64,000 bases of DNA from CAIXSC01 sp046349855 (GTDB taxonomy: Bacteria; Planctomycetota; Planctomycetia; Pirellulales; Pirellulaceae): NCBI GenBank assembly GCA_046349855.1, contig JAXMBM010000010.1, forward strand, positions 1-64,000, read 5' to 3'. Numbering within the stretch: the stretch's first letter is position 1; each line of letters begins with the position of its first letter. A program made the translations under genes and the position numbers. The notes below the pieces were generated by a model. The model had not been told where the DNA came from. It did no database searches and worked only from the letters and a program-made list of their open reading frames with translations. Positions 10,617 through 19,410 of this stretch are shown here, piece after piece.

Positions 10617-11927
10617 CTACATCTTAAAGAAATCGATGATCATATCCATGATGCTGGTGCTGAGCGTCGCCGAGCTGTCGAAGGCCCACATGTTGCGGAG
10701 CACATCGACCATCAGCGTGCCCGTCAGTCCCATGACGAGAAAGACGGCCAGCAGTCCCAGCACGTTCCAGATGGAATAGGGAGCTTCGACCGGTCCCGCC
10801 GGAGCGTAGCCCTGCGGCTGTGCCGGCTGCGGCATCATCGTAGCCGGTCCCGGCGCCATCGACACCCCACCACCCGCCACGCCACCGAAGCCCATCGGCA
10901 TGCCGCCCGCGGCCAGATCGGCGGGATTGTCCGGCAGCAACACTCCCTGATCGGCCGGGCCAAGCATCGTGGGCGAATTCTGATCGAAAGCGTCCGAGTC
11001 TTCCAGCGCGATCACCTGAGAGCCGCTGTCCGACGAATCCTCAGCCACCATGTCGGCCACGGGGGACAAAGCGAACTCTTCGTCCTGCTTGAGCATCGTC
11101 GCCTGGTCGGGATCCGAAGCCATGTCCCCCAACGCGACCATGTCCTCGTCTTCCGGCAATTCGAGCGATTCCACCTGCGAGCCACCCAGTTCCAGCGGCT
11201 CTTCCAGCGAAAGTCCGGAATCCGACGGCTTGGAGAGGTTGATTCCGCTGCCGCCCGGATCGAGCGACACGTCGCTGCCGACGCCGCTGCCACCGAGCAC
11301 CAGATCGTCGCTGTCTTCGCCCAGCGCCAGATTGCCGTCGCCCAGGTCGAGTTCATTTTCGACGGAGAGCGCGTCGGAACCGATGCCCGGCGGGCCGTCG
11401 GCGGCGAGCTGCAGTTCGCCCGTGCCACCCGCATCGGGTGACTTGAGCTGCGCTTCCTGACCACCCAGCACGCCCGAGTCGCCCGCCAGCTTGAGATCGC
11501 TCGAACCGCCGTCCGCCAGCAGACCCAGTCCGCTGCCCGCCGACCGTTCATCCGCCAGCTTGATGTCGCTGTCGGCGGCCTTCTCGCCATTCTTCTTCTT
11601 GCCAATGATCGTGCTGGATGAAGTCGGCGGACTTTGTCCCAGCGACTCGTCGCTCACCAGGATCGAGACCGAATCGAGTTCGCTGCTGGGCTCGTCCTCC
11701 GCCGGCGCTCCCGGCATCAGATGATCGAACGCCAGATCGTAGGCCGAGTCGCTGGCGTTGCTGGCCGACATTTCGCCTTTGACGCGCTCCACTTCCTCGG
11801 GCTTGAACTTCCAGCTCGCACCGTCACGATAGCCGTGGATTTCGCCGCGTTGGCGCATTTCCATCAGCTCGTCGGGAGTGACGCCCAATTGCTTCGCGGC
11901 GTCGTTCAGTTCAAGGAAGCGAGACAT
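10617..11927 (-). CDS. HTH-domain protein with acidic repeats and a C-terminal membrane segment
   Basis: 436 residues. Residues 1-52 form an excisionase/MerR-like helix-turn-helix (LELNDAAKQLGVTPDELMEM, then a RDG-x-SWKF wing). The centre (about 60-330) is acidic, rich in Ser, Gly, Asp and Leu, with degenerate repeats of the type SDLKLAGDSG. A Pro/Gly/Met-rich linker leads to a strongly hydrophobic helix (about 380-405) and a short hydrophobic tail. The combination suggests a membrane-tethered DNA-binding or localisation protein rather than a true excisionase. The start with MSRFLEL was chosen over an upstream ATG because it begins the domain and follows an AAGG. Confidence 0.72.
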   Translation of the reverse strand: MSRFLELNDAAKQLGVTPDELMEMRQRGEIHGYRDGASWKFKPEEVERVKGEMSASNASDSAYDLAFDHLMPGAPAEDEPSSELDSVSILVSDESLGQSPPTSSSTIIGKKKNGEKAADSDIKLADERSAGSGLGLLADGGSSDLKLAGDSGVLGGQEAQLKSPDAGGTGELQLAADGPPGIGSDALSVENELDLGDGNLALGEDSDDLVLGGSGVGSDVSLDPGGSGINLSKPSDSGLSLEEPLELGGSQVESLELPEDEDMVALGDMASDPDQATMLKQDEEFALSPVADMVAEDSSDSGSQVIALEDSDAFDQNSPTMLGPADQGVLLPDNPADLAAGGMPMGFGGVAGGGVSMAPGPATMMPQPAQPQGYAPAGPVEAPYSIWNVLGLLAVFLVMGLTGTLMVDVLRNMWAFDSSATLSTSIMDMIIDFFKM

Positions 11928-11937
11928 GAGTCGGCCT

Positions 11938-12309
11938 TTATCGGGGAGGCAGGAGTGATCGGATTTCCTGTGGCGTCGGTCCGCCGCTGTTAAAATCATC
12001 CATCAGCAGGTCAGCCTGAACATTGCGCACGCTTTTCAGCGCAATCTGTCCTGTCGCTCGATCGACGTGGTACACGCCGATCACCCGGGACCGAGCGTCG
12101 ACCAGCAGCAGTTGCTGAGTCGAACTGTTCGAGTCACCGGCGAGCGCCAGCAGTTCTCCGGCCTGAGCCATGCGCACCGGCGAGGCTACGGGAGGGGTAG
12201 CTATGGGAGCCCCTCGTTGGCCCGACGCGGTCGGACCGTCCGCCTGCACGATGCCAAAACCCAGTACCAGACCTGCACCAAACATCAGCGCCAACACCGC
12301 ACCCCGCAT
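11938..12309 (-). CDS. Small secreted protein, planctomycete-type hypothetical
   Basis: 123 residues. A signal peptide (about 1-25, hydrophobic core ALMFGAGLVLGFGIV) precedes a short Pro-rich stretch and a compact domain (about 55-115) with strands such as QQLLLVDARSRVIGVYHVD. The ATG is preceded by GAGGTG and a possible promoter at 12363-12390. The stop is 10 bases before the HTH protein, so the two are probably co-transcribed. Function is unknown. Confidence 0.68.
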   Translation of the reverse strand: MRGAVLALMFGAGLVLGFGIVQADGPTASGQRGAPIATPPVASPVRMAQAGELLALAGDSNSSTQQLLLVDARSRVIGVYHVDRATGQIALKSVRNVQADLLMDDFNSGGPTPQEIRSLLPPR

Positions 12310-12362
12310 GTCGCACCTCGGTTGTATCCTGGGAGAGGTTGCGGGAATTGGAGCCACTCCTA

Positions 12363-12390
12363 ATTCTAGAAGCCACAATTCCCAATTCAA
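12363..12390 (-). promoter_or_regulatory. Possible sigma-70-type promoter for the secreted/HTH gene pair
   Basis: On the minus strand, TTGAAT (12385-12390) and TAGAAT (12363-12368) are separated by 16 bases in an unusually AT-rich patch, about 55 bases before the ATG at 12309. Confidence 0.45.
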
Positions 12391-12546
12391 GCTGCGCCGA
12401 CTGGAGGAAATGGAGCGGCTGGGCGTCGCCACCCGACCGCTCGGTCTCGCCCGAACCCTCGACGCGCGCGGAGTTTATCGCCGGTGGACCGGGCGGGCAA
12501 GAGCAACGCGAGCCGACTTCCCGGCACAACCGGCGGAAACGGTGTG

Positions 12547-12567
12547 GTCCGTGCCGCCGGCACGGAC
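12547..12567. repeat. Perfect 21-base inverted repeat upstream of the acyltransferase
   Basis: GTCCGTGCCG and its exact reverse complement flank a single central base. It lies 86 bases before the acyltransferase ATG between two divergent genes, where a terminator is not expected. It could be an operator or a transcript hairpin. Confidence 0.5.
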
Positions 12568-12652
12568 GTCAGGGAAAAGGAGGGTTGGAGGCGCGGCTGA
12601 CACGAACTGATCTTGCCTCGAACGGCCCTTTTCTGGCACACTCCGCCCCGCC

Positions 12653-13420
12653 ATGAAACTCCGTCACCCCATCCTGATCCGCTCCACCAGCTGGCTTCTG
12701 GCCGCATTGCTGCGACCGTGGCTTGCTTCGCTGAGGGTCGATGAGGATGCGGGACCGTCGGGCCCCCACCCGGCGGATGCGGCGGAACGGCGGTTCATCT
12801 ATCTGTTCTGGCACGAGTCGCTGCTGTCGGCGCTCCTGTACCGGCATGCTCGAGCCCATGTCCTGATCAGCGAGCACGCGGACGGCCAACTGATTGCTCA
12901 GGTGTGCGATCGGATGGGAGTGGGTACGGTCCGCGGATCGGCGCGTCGCGGGGGTGCGAAAGCGCTACTGCAAATGTATCGGCTGAGTACCGAGTCCCAT
13001 CTGGTCGTCATGCCGGATGGTCCCAAGGGGCCGCGACGACACGTACAACCGGGGGTGGTGCAACTGGCCAGCCACACCGGACTGCCTATCATTCCGGTCG
13101 GAGTGGGATTCCAATCGGCGTGGCGCGCCCGCAGCTGGGATCGCTTCGCTGTGCCGCGCCCCTTTTCCACCGTTCATCTGCGCGGCGGTGACGCGCTGAC
13201 CATTCCTCCCCGACTGACTCCCGACGAATGGGAACGACAGCGATTGCGCGTGCAGGCCGAGATGCTCGCGGTCACCGCAGCGGCCGAAGAAGCGGCACGG
13301 GAACCCGCGTCGTCGCGGACCACGAGCAACGTGTCGCGGCACGCCGCGGAGACTTCGGCGATGGCGCCGGCTGCTGCCGTTGTCGGACCCGGTCGTCAAC
13401 TTCATACACCCGCGGGATGA
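12653..13420 (+). CDS. Lysophospholipid acyltransferase-like protein (DUF374)
   Basis: 255 residues. The DUF374 acyltransferase fold is recognisable: FWHES (about 52-56) supplies the catalytic-type His, GSARRGG marks block II, and MPDGPKGPR (about 118-126) is the signature substrate loop. Residues from about 215 are a low-complexity, Ala/Ser-rich tail. The family transfers acyl chains onto lipid acceptors at the inner membrane. It leads a run of four plus-strand acyl-handling genes, which suggests it uses acyl groups made or carried by the following ACP and ketosynthases. The specific lipid is unknown. Confidence 0.85.
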   Translation: MKLRHPILIRSTSWLLAALLRPWLASLRVDEDAGPSGPHPADAAERRFIYLFWHESLLSALLYRHARAHVLISEHADGQLIAQVCDRMGVGTVRGSARRGGAKALLQMYRLSTESHLVVMPDGPKGPRRHVQPGVVQLASHTGLPIIPVGVGFQSAWRARSWDRFAVPRPFSTVHLRGGDALTIPPRLTPDEWERQRLRVQAEMLAVTAAAEEAAREPASSRTTSNVSRHAAETSAMAPAAAVVGPGRQLHTPAG

Positions 13421-13462
13421 TCCCACGGACAACTCGATGATTTCCTGCTAAGGAGGGCTACG

Positions 13463-13726
13463 ATGGACAGGGAAGAACTCAAGAAAGAGTTGATGCAGAT
13501 CCTGGAAGAGAGCGTGGGCGAGGAGTTCCCCGAGTTGCAGGAATCGTCATCGCTGCTCGGCGATCTCAAACTCGACTCGGTCGATCTGCTGTCGATGACG
13601 ATCGAGATTCAGAGCCGTTACGGCATTGTGATCGCGTCCTCGGAAGTGGCCGGCATTGCGACGGTCGGCAATGTCCTCGACCTGATCATTGCCAAGACCA
13701 GCGTGACTCGCCAGCAGGCGGCCTGA
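13463..13726 (+). CDS. Acyl carrier protein
   Basis: 87 residues, the usual ACP size. The phosphopantetheine site is LDSVDLL with the attachment serine at 39. Helix III and the TVGNVLDLI C-terminal helix are intact. The ATG has a strong Shine-Dalgarno (AAGGAGGG). The protein is acidic, as expected. It sits between an acyltransferase and two ketosynthase-type proteins, so it is probably a dedicated carrier for this small pathway rather than the primary FAS ACP. A pathway-specific peptidyl carrier cannot be excluded. Confidence 0.92.
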   Translation: MDREELKKELMQILEESVGEEFPELQESSSLLGDLKLDSVDLLSMTIEIQSRYGIVIASSEVAGIATVGNVLDLIIAKTSVTRQQAA

Positions 13727-13821
13727 CCCGGCGGCCGCACGACCTGTCTGGCACGACCCGTCCGGCATGATGCGGGGCGGATGCACAGTGGATTTCTCCG
13801 GCCAAGGAAAGGCGCTTCCTC

Positions 13822-14610
13822 ATGACACTCGATTTCAGTTGCCCGGTCGCGGCGTGGAACCACGTCACCGTGCCCTTTGCCGGGTTTGACGATTGGCGCA
13901 AGCAGGTCGTTGCCCAGCGGCAGTCGGCGAGTTTGGCGCAGACGAGCAAGCTGGGAGATCAGCAGACGATGGCTTCGGCCGAAGCCATGTTCCGGGCGAT
14001 CGATGCCGCGGGCTGGCAGGGGCGATCGTTCGAAAACTGGGGCATTGTGTCGGCACCGCAATTCCTCGGCCGAATGACAGTGGCGGCGGCGGTGGAACGC
14101 TACCGGGCTCAGGAGGTGCGAGGCACGTCGCCACGGCATATTCCCACGCTCTCGCAGCACGCCGTGGCGGGGACGTTGAGCGTGATCTTCCAGTGCCGTG
14201 GCCCCTGTTTTGGCGCAGGTGGTTCTCAGGGGTCGGTGCGCGATGCACTGGTCACCGCGGCCAGTCTGGTTTCGAGCGGATTGGCGGCCGGGGTCTGGGT
14301 GACGTTTTCCCAGTGGTCGCCCGAACCGCTTCCTCAGCGGTCGGAGGAAGAAAACGTGGGGGCCGAGTGTCACGCCGTCGCGCTGGCCGTAGTCCCCGAG
14401 GATTCGGCCGAGTCCCAGTTTGGCTTGGGAATTCGGTTCCGGCCGACGCTGTGTGACCGCGAGGCACTGCCGACCGTGCGCGAGGTCGGTTCCTTCCTCG
14501 AGTCGTCCGCGACCTCGGCCTCCTGGGGCCGTTCGCTTGGTCCCGGCCTGTGGCTGGAACTGCGTCGCTGCAGCGGTGCGGTCGTGACGAGCGAACCGCG
14601 CGTCGCGTAG
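13822..14610 (+). CDS. Truncated ketosynthase-like protein with Gln at the catalytic Cys position
   Basis: 262 residues, about two thirds of a ketosynthase. It resembles the beta-ketoacyl synthase N-terminal-like family (PF13723 type). Aligned by eye to the ketosynthase at 14725-15948, GPCFGAGGSQGS (127-138) matches its GPSTTVAAACASG, which puts Gln136 exactly where the nucleophilic Cys should be. The same substitution defines KS-beta/chain-length factors and KSQ decarboxylase domains. The C-terminal half with the two active-site histidines is absent. It probably partners the full ketosynthase downstream or modulates chain length; independent condensation is unlikely. The start follows AAGGAAAGG. 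Confidence 0.72.
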   Translation: MTLDFSCPVAAWNHVTVPFAGFDDWRKQVVAQRQSASLAQTSKLGDQQTMASAEAMFRAIDAAGWQGRSFENWGIVSAPQFLGRMTVAAAVERYRAQEVRGTSPRHIPTLSQHAVAGTLSVIFQCRGPCFGAGGSQGSVRDALVTAASLVSSGLAAGVWVTFSQWSPEPLPQRSEEENVGAECHAVALAVVPEDSAESQFGLGIRFRPTLCDREALPTVREVGSFLESSATSASWGRSLGPGLWLELRRCSGAVVTSEPRVA

Positions 14611-14724
14611 ATCCTGCGAAAGCTTGTCCGGCTGGGGGGAATCGCCGCGGCAGCGCCCGGCGACACGGCTTCTCCCCCAGCGGTGTCCTCGCCATCCCCT
14701 GTTTCGCTCCAAGGTTGCACACCC

Positions 14725-15948
14725 ATGTCCGCTCACGACTCGGTCTGGATTACTGGCGCCGGATGCGTTTCTCCGCTGGGCAAGTCGCCCGCGCAACTGA
14801 TCGATCGGGCCTTGGCGGGCCACAGCGGGATCCGACAGGTGACGCGGTTTCCCGTGACGAATCATCCCAGCCAGATTGCGGCCTATCTGGATGACGTACC
14901 GGCCCCGCTGGGCTGGGACGAGGCCGAGTTTGCCACGCGTCCGCTGTCCGAAAAAATCGTCCTCTGGTGCGCCATACAGGCGCTGCGCGACGCCGGTCTG
15001 TGGGACGAACGCTCGCGCTACCGCATCGGACTCGTCCTGGGTGTTGGAGCCGAGTGGCTGACGACCTGGACTCTCAACATGGAAGATGCCAACGCCATCC
15101 TCCAATCCGCGCAGGATGAGGAAGTCGGTCTGACGGCGCGCTCGTTCGAAGCCCTGGGCATTGCCGGGCCGTCCACCACGGTCGCGGCCGCGTGCGCCAG
15201 CGGAAACTATGCTCTGGGAGTCGGCCGGCAGTGGGTTCGCCAAGGGCTGGTCGACGTCTGTCTGGCGGGTGGAGTGGAATTCGCAGTCAGCGCCATGGGG
15301 CTGGCTGGCTTCGGCAACCTCGGCGCGCTCTCCCGCCGCAACGCCGATCCGCCACGCGCCTCGCGCCCCTTCGACAGTGGCCGCGATGGGTTCGTGATGG
15401 GCGAAGGAGGTGCACTGATGGTACTCGAATCGGCGAGTCATGCGCGGCGACGCGGAGTGGCCGGGCGGGGCGAGATCGCCGGCTTCGGTGCCAGCAGCGA
15501 CGCCTTTCACGCGGTCATTCCCAGCGACGATCCGGCTCCCGCCGCCCGCGCCATCGACGCCGCGCTGCGGGACGCCCAGGTGGCCCCCTCCGAGGTCGAC
15601 TACATCAACGCCCATGCCACCAGCACACCCGTGGGGGACGTGCACGAAACCAAAGCACTCGGACTGGTCTTCGGCGACGAGGTACGACGCGTCTCGATCA
15701 GCAGCACCAAGAGCATGACGGGGCACGCGCTAAGTGCCGCGTCGGCCCTCGAAGCGCTCCTCTGCCTGGGCGCGCTCGAACGTCAGGTCGTGCCGCCGAC
15801 GATCAACCTGGAAGACGTCGATCCGCAGTGCGCCCATCTGAACCACGTCCGCAATGTGGCGCGCGAACAGCGAGTGAACGTGGCGATCTCGAACTCGTTC
15901 GGCTTCGGCGGCGCCAACACGTGCGTCGTTCTCCGCAAGGCCGCCTGA
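14725..15948 (+). CDS. Beta-ketoacyl-ACP synthase, FabF/KAS II type
   Basis: 407 residues, a complete thiolase-fold condensing enzyme. The catalytic triad is present: Cys157 (AAACASG), His297 (NAHATSTPVGD) and His334 (KSMTGHAL), plus the family Lys329. It carries out decarboxylative Claisen condensation of an ACP-bound extender onto an acyl chain. The ATG at MSAHDSVWITG was preferred to one 14 codons upstream because it begins the fold. It closes the acyltransferase-ACP-KS-like-KS group. No ketoreductase or dehydratase lies nearby, so those steps would come from general fatty acid synthesis. Confidence 0.92.
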   Translation: MSAHDSVWITGAGCVSPLGKSPAQLIDRALAGHSGIRQVTRFPVTNHPSQIAAYLDDVPAPLGWDEAEFATRPLSEKIVLWCAIQALRDAGLWDERSRYRIGLVLGVGAEWLTTWTLNMEDANAILQSAQDEEVGLTARSFEALGIAGPSTTVAAACASGNYALGVGRQWVRQGLVDVCLAGGVEFAVSAMGLAGFGNLGALSRRNADPPRASRPFDSGRDGFVMGEGGALMVLESASHARRRGVAGRGEIAGFGASSDAFHAVIPSDDPAPAARAIDAALRDAQVAPSEVDYINAHATSTPVGDVHETKALGLVFGDEVRRVSISSTKSMTGHALSAASALEALLCLGALERQVVPPTINLEDVDPQCAHLNHVRNVAREQRVNVAISNSFGFGGANTCVVLRKAA

Positions 15949-16004
15949 CACGCCGGAATCGCGGACGTGCCAGCGTGATTCTGCTGTGCTCGCGGCTGCC
16001 CCAC

Positions 16005-17417
16005 TCAGCCGAGCACTTCTTCGATCACGCGGCCCCGGCTGAGCGGCATGGGGCGACCCACGGGATCGCGTAGTTCCGTGTCGGGGTGGTAACCCAGGCA
16101 GTGGAAGACGGTGGCCAGAATGTCGCGGGCCTGGACCACGCCGTCCACCGGTTCGGCGGCGTGTTTGTCGGAGGTTCCGTGGACCGTGCCCCCGCGGATG
16201 CCGCCGCCGGCCAGTGCCAGCGAGAACACGCGTCCCCAGTGGTCACGCCCCGCGTTGCCGTTGAAGCGGGGAGTACGACCGAATTCGCCGAACCAGACGA
16301 CGAGGGTTTCGTCGAGCAATCCGCGTTGATCGAGATCTTCGAGCAGAGCGGAAAAGCACTGATCCATCATCGGCATGAGGAGTTTCTTGAGCGACTCGTT
16401 GTGCTTGGCATGGGTGTCCCAACCGCCCTGATTCGGTTGATCCTTGATGCGCGTCCAGTTGACCTGCACCAGGGAGACGCCCGCTTCGACCAGACGCCGC
16501 GCCAGGAGAATACTCTGCGCAAAGCGGCTTCGCCCGTAGCGGTCGCGCGTGGCGGCCGACTCCCGCTGGATCTCGAAAGCCTCGCGCGCCCCGGTTCCGC
16601 CGAGCAGATCGAGGGCTTTCTGAGCATGGATGCCGTAGCCAACCACCGCCTGGCTCCGCTGCAGGTGGTCGATGCGCTGATTCAATTCGGCCAGCAGCGT
16701 CCGGCGGCTCGCCACGCGGGCATCGTTCAGGTCCTGGGCCAGGGCCAGGCCGGGGACGGAGAAGTCGGCGGCGGAGGGATCGCAATGGATGAGCCAGGGA
16801 TTGTGTTTCTGGCCCAGTTGTCCGGCGTCCTGACCGGGCCAGGGAAAGTTCCCGTCATTCCAGATATGTTCGGGAAGCGTGACGGCCGAAGGGAGTTGTC
16901 CCGGAGCGGGACGCAGCGCGCGGACCAGCGCCCCCAGGCTCGGCGCCAGATTCGGCGTCTTCGGCGTAGCACTTTCCTGATTGAGCGGCACGTGCGGCAT
17001 CCCCGTCAGCATCTGGTATCCGCTGGACGAATGCGCATTGTCGTTCGTCACCACGGCGCGCAGGACGGCGATCTTGTGCGTCCAGGCGGCGGTGAGCGGC
17101 ATGAGTTCGCCGACGTTCAGCCCCGGAGTCTTCGAAGGAATGACGCCGAATTCGCCGCGGACCTCTGCCGGGGCATGGGGTTTCGGATCCCACGTTTCAT
17201 GCTGAGGCGGACCACCGACCAGTCCAAACACGATAACCGACTTGGCACGCCCGAACGCCCCCCGCGGCGCGGCCGCCGCCCCGGCACCGCGTGCTTCCCG
17301 CTGCGCGAGCAGACTGGCCAGGGACAAGCCGCCGAGACCCAAACCGCCCACGCGCAGCCATTCGCGGCGCGTGGTACCGTCGCACAACCGATAGCCCGAG
17401 TCGAGTAGGCGGAACAT
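16005..17417 (-). CDS. Tat-exported DUF1501 protein (sulfatase-like fold)
   Basis: 470 residues. A twin-arginine signal (TTRREWLRVGGLGLGG, about 15-30) precedes a DUF1501 domain of the alkaline-phosphatase/sulfatase-like superfamily, with signatures PPQHETWDPK, NDNAHSSSGYQMLTG and WGEFGRTPRFN. The family is greatly expanded in planctomycetes, usually beside cytochrome-c-domain proteins; its reaction is not established. The start follows GGAG. It lies 20 bases after the beta-propeller cytochrome gene, so the two are co-transcribed and probably meet in the periplasm. Confidence 0.93.
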   Translation of the reverse strand: MFRLLDSGYRLCDGTTRREWLRVGGLGLGGLSLASLLAQREARGAGAAAAPRGAFGRAKSVIVFGLVGGPPQHETWDPKPHAPAEVRGEFGVIPSKTPGLNVGELMPLTAAWTHKIAVLRAVVTNDNAHSSSGYQMLTGMPHVPLNQESATPKTPNLAPSLGALVRALRPAPGQLPSAVTLPEHIWNDGNFPWPGQDAGQLGQKHNPWLIHCDPSAADFSVPGLALAQDLNDARVASRRTLLAELNQRIDHLQRSQAVVGYGIHAQKALDLLGGTGAREAFEIQRESAATRDRYGRSRFAQSILLARRLVEAGVSLVQVNWTRIKDQPNQGGWDTHAKHNESLKKLLMPMMDQCFSALLEDLDQRGLLDETLVVWFGEFGRTPRFNGNAGRDHWGRVFSLALAGGGIRGGTVHGTSDKHAAEPVDGVVQARDILATVFHCLGYHPDTELRDPVGRPMPLSRGRVIEEVLG

Positions 17418-17437
17418 GGGAGGTCTCCTCGGACAAA

Positions 17438-19354
17438 TCACAAGGTCTTGAGGAATTCAATGAGGTCGCGCCGTTCGTCGTCGGTGAGCGGTCCTTTGCC
17501 GGTCACTTTGTCCGGATCGTGGGCCTCGGTGAGTACCTGTTCGAGCGAATGGGCACGGCCGTCGTGGAGCAGCCGCACCTTGCGGAAAACGCCCCGCAGG
17601 GACGGCGTGTTGTAGCCGATGTAGCGATCGGTCGACGCTCCCAGCCCCACGTCATGGATCTGACCGTCCGTGTACTGGGGACCCGAATGGCACGACGCGC
17701 AGTTCGCCTTTTCACTGCGGAACACCCGCTCGCCTCGCTGTGCGGCGGGGGACAGGGAACCATCCGGACCGCGGAACGGATTGGGCGGCGGTTCCAGCTG
17801 CCGGAAGTACTCGAGCAACGCCGTCACGTCGTCTTCCGTCGGCTTGGGTCCCAGCATGGTCGTGGTGAGGGAGGCCCGCATGGCGTCGCGCAGATCGGTC
17901 TGCCAGCCATGCCACGTCCACGGAGCCGTCTCATGCAGCCGGAACAAAGGGAGGACCGTCTTGAACGTATTGGGACTCCCGTCGTTGAACGTATCCATGC
18001 GTTCGGCGTTGGTGCCCCCTTCGTAATGACACGTATGGCAGCTGTACCACTGGTCGAGGCTCCGCTTGCCGTCGAAGAAAATCGCCTCTCCCCGCCGCGC
18101 CAGCGACGGCTGTTCGGGACCACCCAGAGCCAACCGCCGCAGCACCTGCTTTCCGTGGATATCGACCACCTGGACCGAATTGTCCAGATAGTTCGCCACG
18201 TACGCCCACTGTCCTCCCTGGCCGATCTTGAGTCCCATGGGGCGGCCCCCCAGTGGAACGCGCCAGAACCGCGCGGGATTGCTGGCCAGGCCGCGATCGA
18301 TCAGATCGAGATCGGAGTAGGCTTTGAGCGGGAGGTCGGTGAGGCGATAGACCAGCAACTCCTGCGTGCCGCTGGCGGCCACGACGAGCCACTGTTCGTC
18401 TGGAGTGAGCCCGATGCCGAACGGATCGGCCACCGCCAGTCCAGGGACGTCGAGCGAGATGGCTTCGCGACGCGCCTCACCGTCCAACCGCACTCGAGCC
18501 ACGCGACTCCCAAGGACCCAGCCGAGGCGGATCATCTGCGGAGTGATCTGATTGTGCCGGTAGGCGGCCCAGGGGAAATAGACATGTCGATTGTCGCGCG
18601 CAACCTGCAGGTGGCCGATGTTGATCCCGTGGAACTGTTCCTGGTACAGCGCCCGGTGCTCGGCCGTGCCGATCACCGTGACGCCTCGATCCCCCGGAGT
18701 GCCGACCGCCACTCGGGTGCCATCCGGCGAAACCGCCAGGTAGCGCGGCCATCGCCCCACTTCGATCTCATGCCGCACACGCCCGTCGGCCAAATCCACT
18801 TCGACCACCTTGTCGGCCGCTGCCAGGGCGACGTACGCCAGCGGCTCGGTCGGATGCACGGCCACTCCGTGCGGCTCAAAGCCCAGCGAGATCCGCGATG
18901 AGATCTGCAGTTTCCCGTCGGCCACGTCGAGCACGACGAGTTCCCCGGCGTGACTTGTCGTCACCAGCAGGCGTCGGCCGTCGGGAGTACGCGCCAGGCC
19001 AGTCGGCCGCCGACCCACGCGGATCTCGGCCAGACGCTGGCCATCGGAGATGCGGAGGAGGGAGACCGAGTCCGAGGTTTGATTGGCCGTGGCCAGCCAG
19101 GATTCGTCGGGGGCGAGTACCAGATCGACGGGAGAGCGGTCGACGTCGGGCGGCACCGCGTCCGACGCTTCACCGCCGGTAGCCGAACCCCATCCCAGAA
19201 CGCACAACAGCGCTGCGAGCCAGCAGATGATCCTGGCCCGGCGGACTGCGGTCCTGTGGTCTGATGCCCCACGGTCAGGCTCACCGCAGTCGGGTCGCGT
19301 CTGCGCGCTGCGGAGCCGATCCTGTTGTCCCTCCGGTTCCCGTCGTCGATCCAT
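17438..19354 (-). CDS. Beta-propeller (YncE-like) protein with a di-haem cytochrome c domain
   Basis: 638 residues. A membrane or signal segment lies near residues 45-60, followed by about seven blades of YncE-like repeats (residues about 70-420, with recurring SPDGT/TPDE turns). The C-terminal cytochrome c peroxidase/MauG-like part has two haem sites, CHTCH (439-443) and CASCH (552-556). It probably relays electrons or performs a redox reaction in the periplasm. The start used follows CAGGAG. The longer frame would overlap the SDR gene and was rejected. It precedes the DUF1501 gene in a common planctomycete pairing. Confidence 0.88.
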   Translation of the reverse strand: MDRRREPEGQQDRLRSAQTRPDCGEPDRGASDHRTAVRRARIICWLAALLCVLGWGSATGGEASDAVPPDVDRSPVDLVLAPDESWLATANQTSDSVSLLRISDGQRLAEIRVGRRPTGLARTPDGRRLLVTTSHAGELVVLDVADGKLQISSRISLGFEPHGVAVHPTEPLAYVALAAADKVVEVDLADGRVRHEIEVGRWPRYLAVSPDGTRVAVGTPGDRGVTVIGTAEHRALYQEQFHGINIGHLQVARDNRHVYFPWAAYRHNQITPQMIRLGWVLGSRVARVRLDGEARREAISLDVPGLAVADPFGIGLTPDEQWLVVAASGTQELLVYRLTDLPLKAYSDLDLIDRGLASNPARFWRVPLGGRPMGLKIGQGGQWAYVANYLDNSVQVVDIHGKQVLRRLALGGPEQPSLARRGEAIFFDGKRSLDQWYSCHTCHYEGGTNAERMDTFNDGSPNTFKTVLPLFRLHETAPWTWHGWQTDLRDAMRASLTTTMLGPKPTEDDVTALLEYFRQLEPPPNPFRGPDGSLSPAAQRGERVFRSEKANCASCHSGPQYTDGQIHDVGLGASTDRYIGYNTPSLRGVFRKVRLLHDGRAHSLEQVLTEAHDPDKVTGKGPLTDDERRDLIEFLKTL

Positions 19355-19410
19355 GGTTCGACTCCTGACTCCCTCGGAAACTATCTGGAAACTGCCTGCA
19401 TCATAATCGG

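Larger units (their letters stand above)
12310..12652. other. Divergent intergenic region (343 bases)
   Basis: It separates the minus-strand secreted protein from the plus-strand acyltransferase. It contains the possible minus promoter at 12363-12390 and the perfect inverted repeat at 12547-12567. No convincing coding sequence or plus-strand promoter was seen. Confidence 0.6.
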
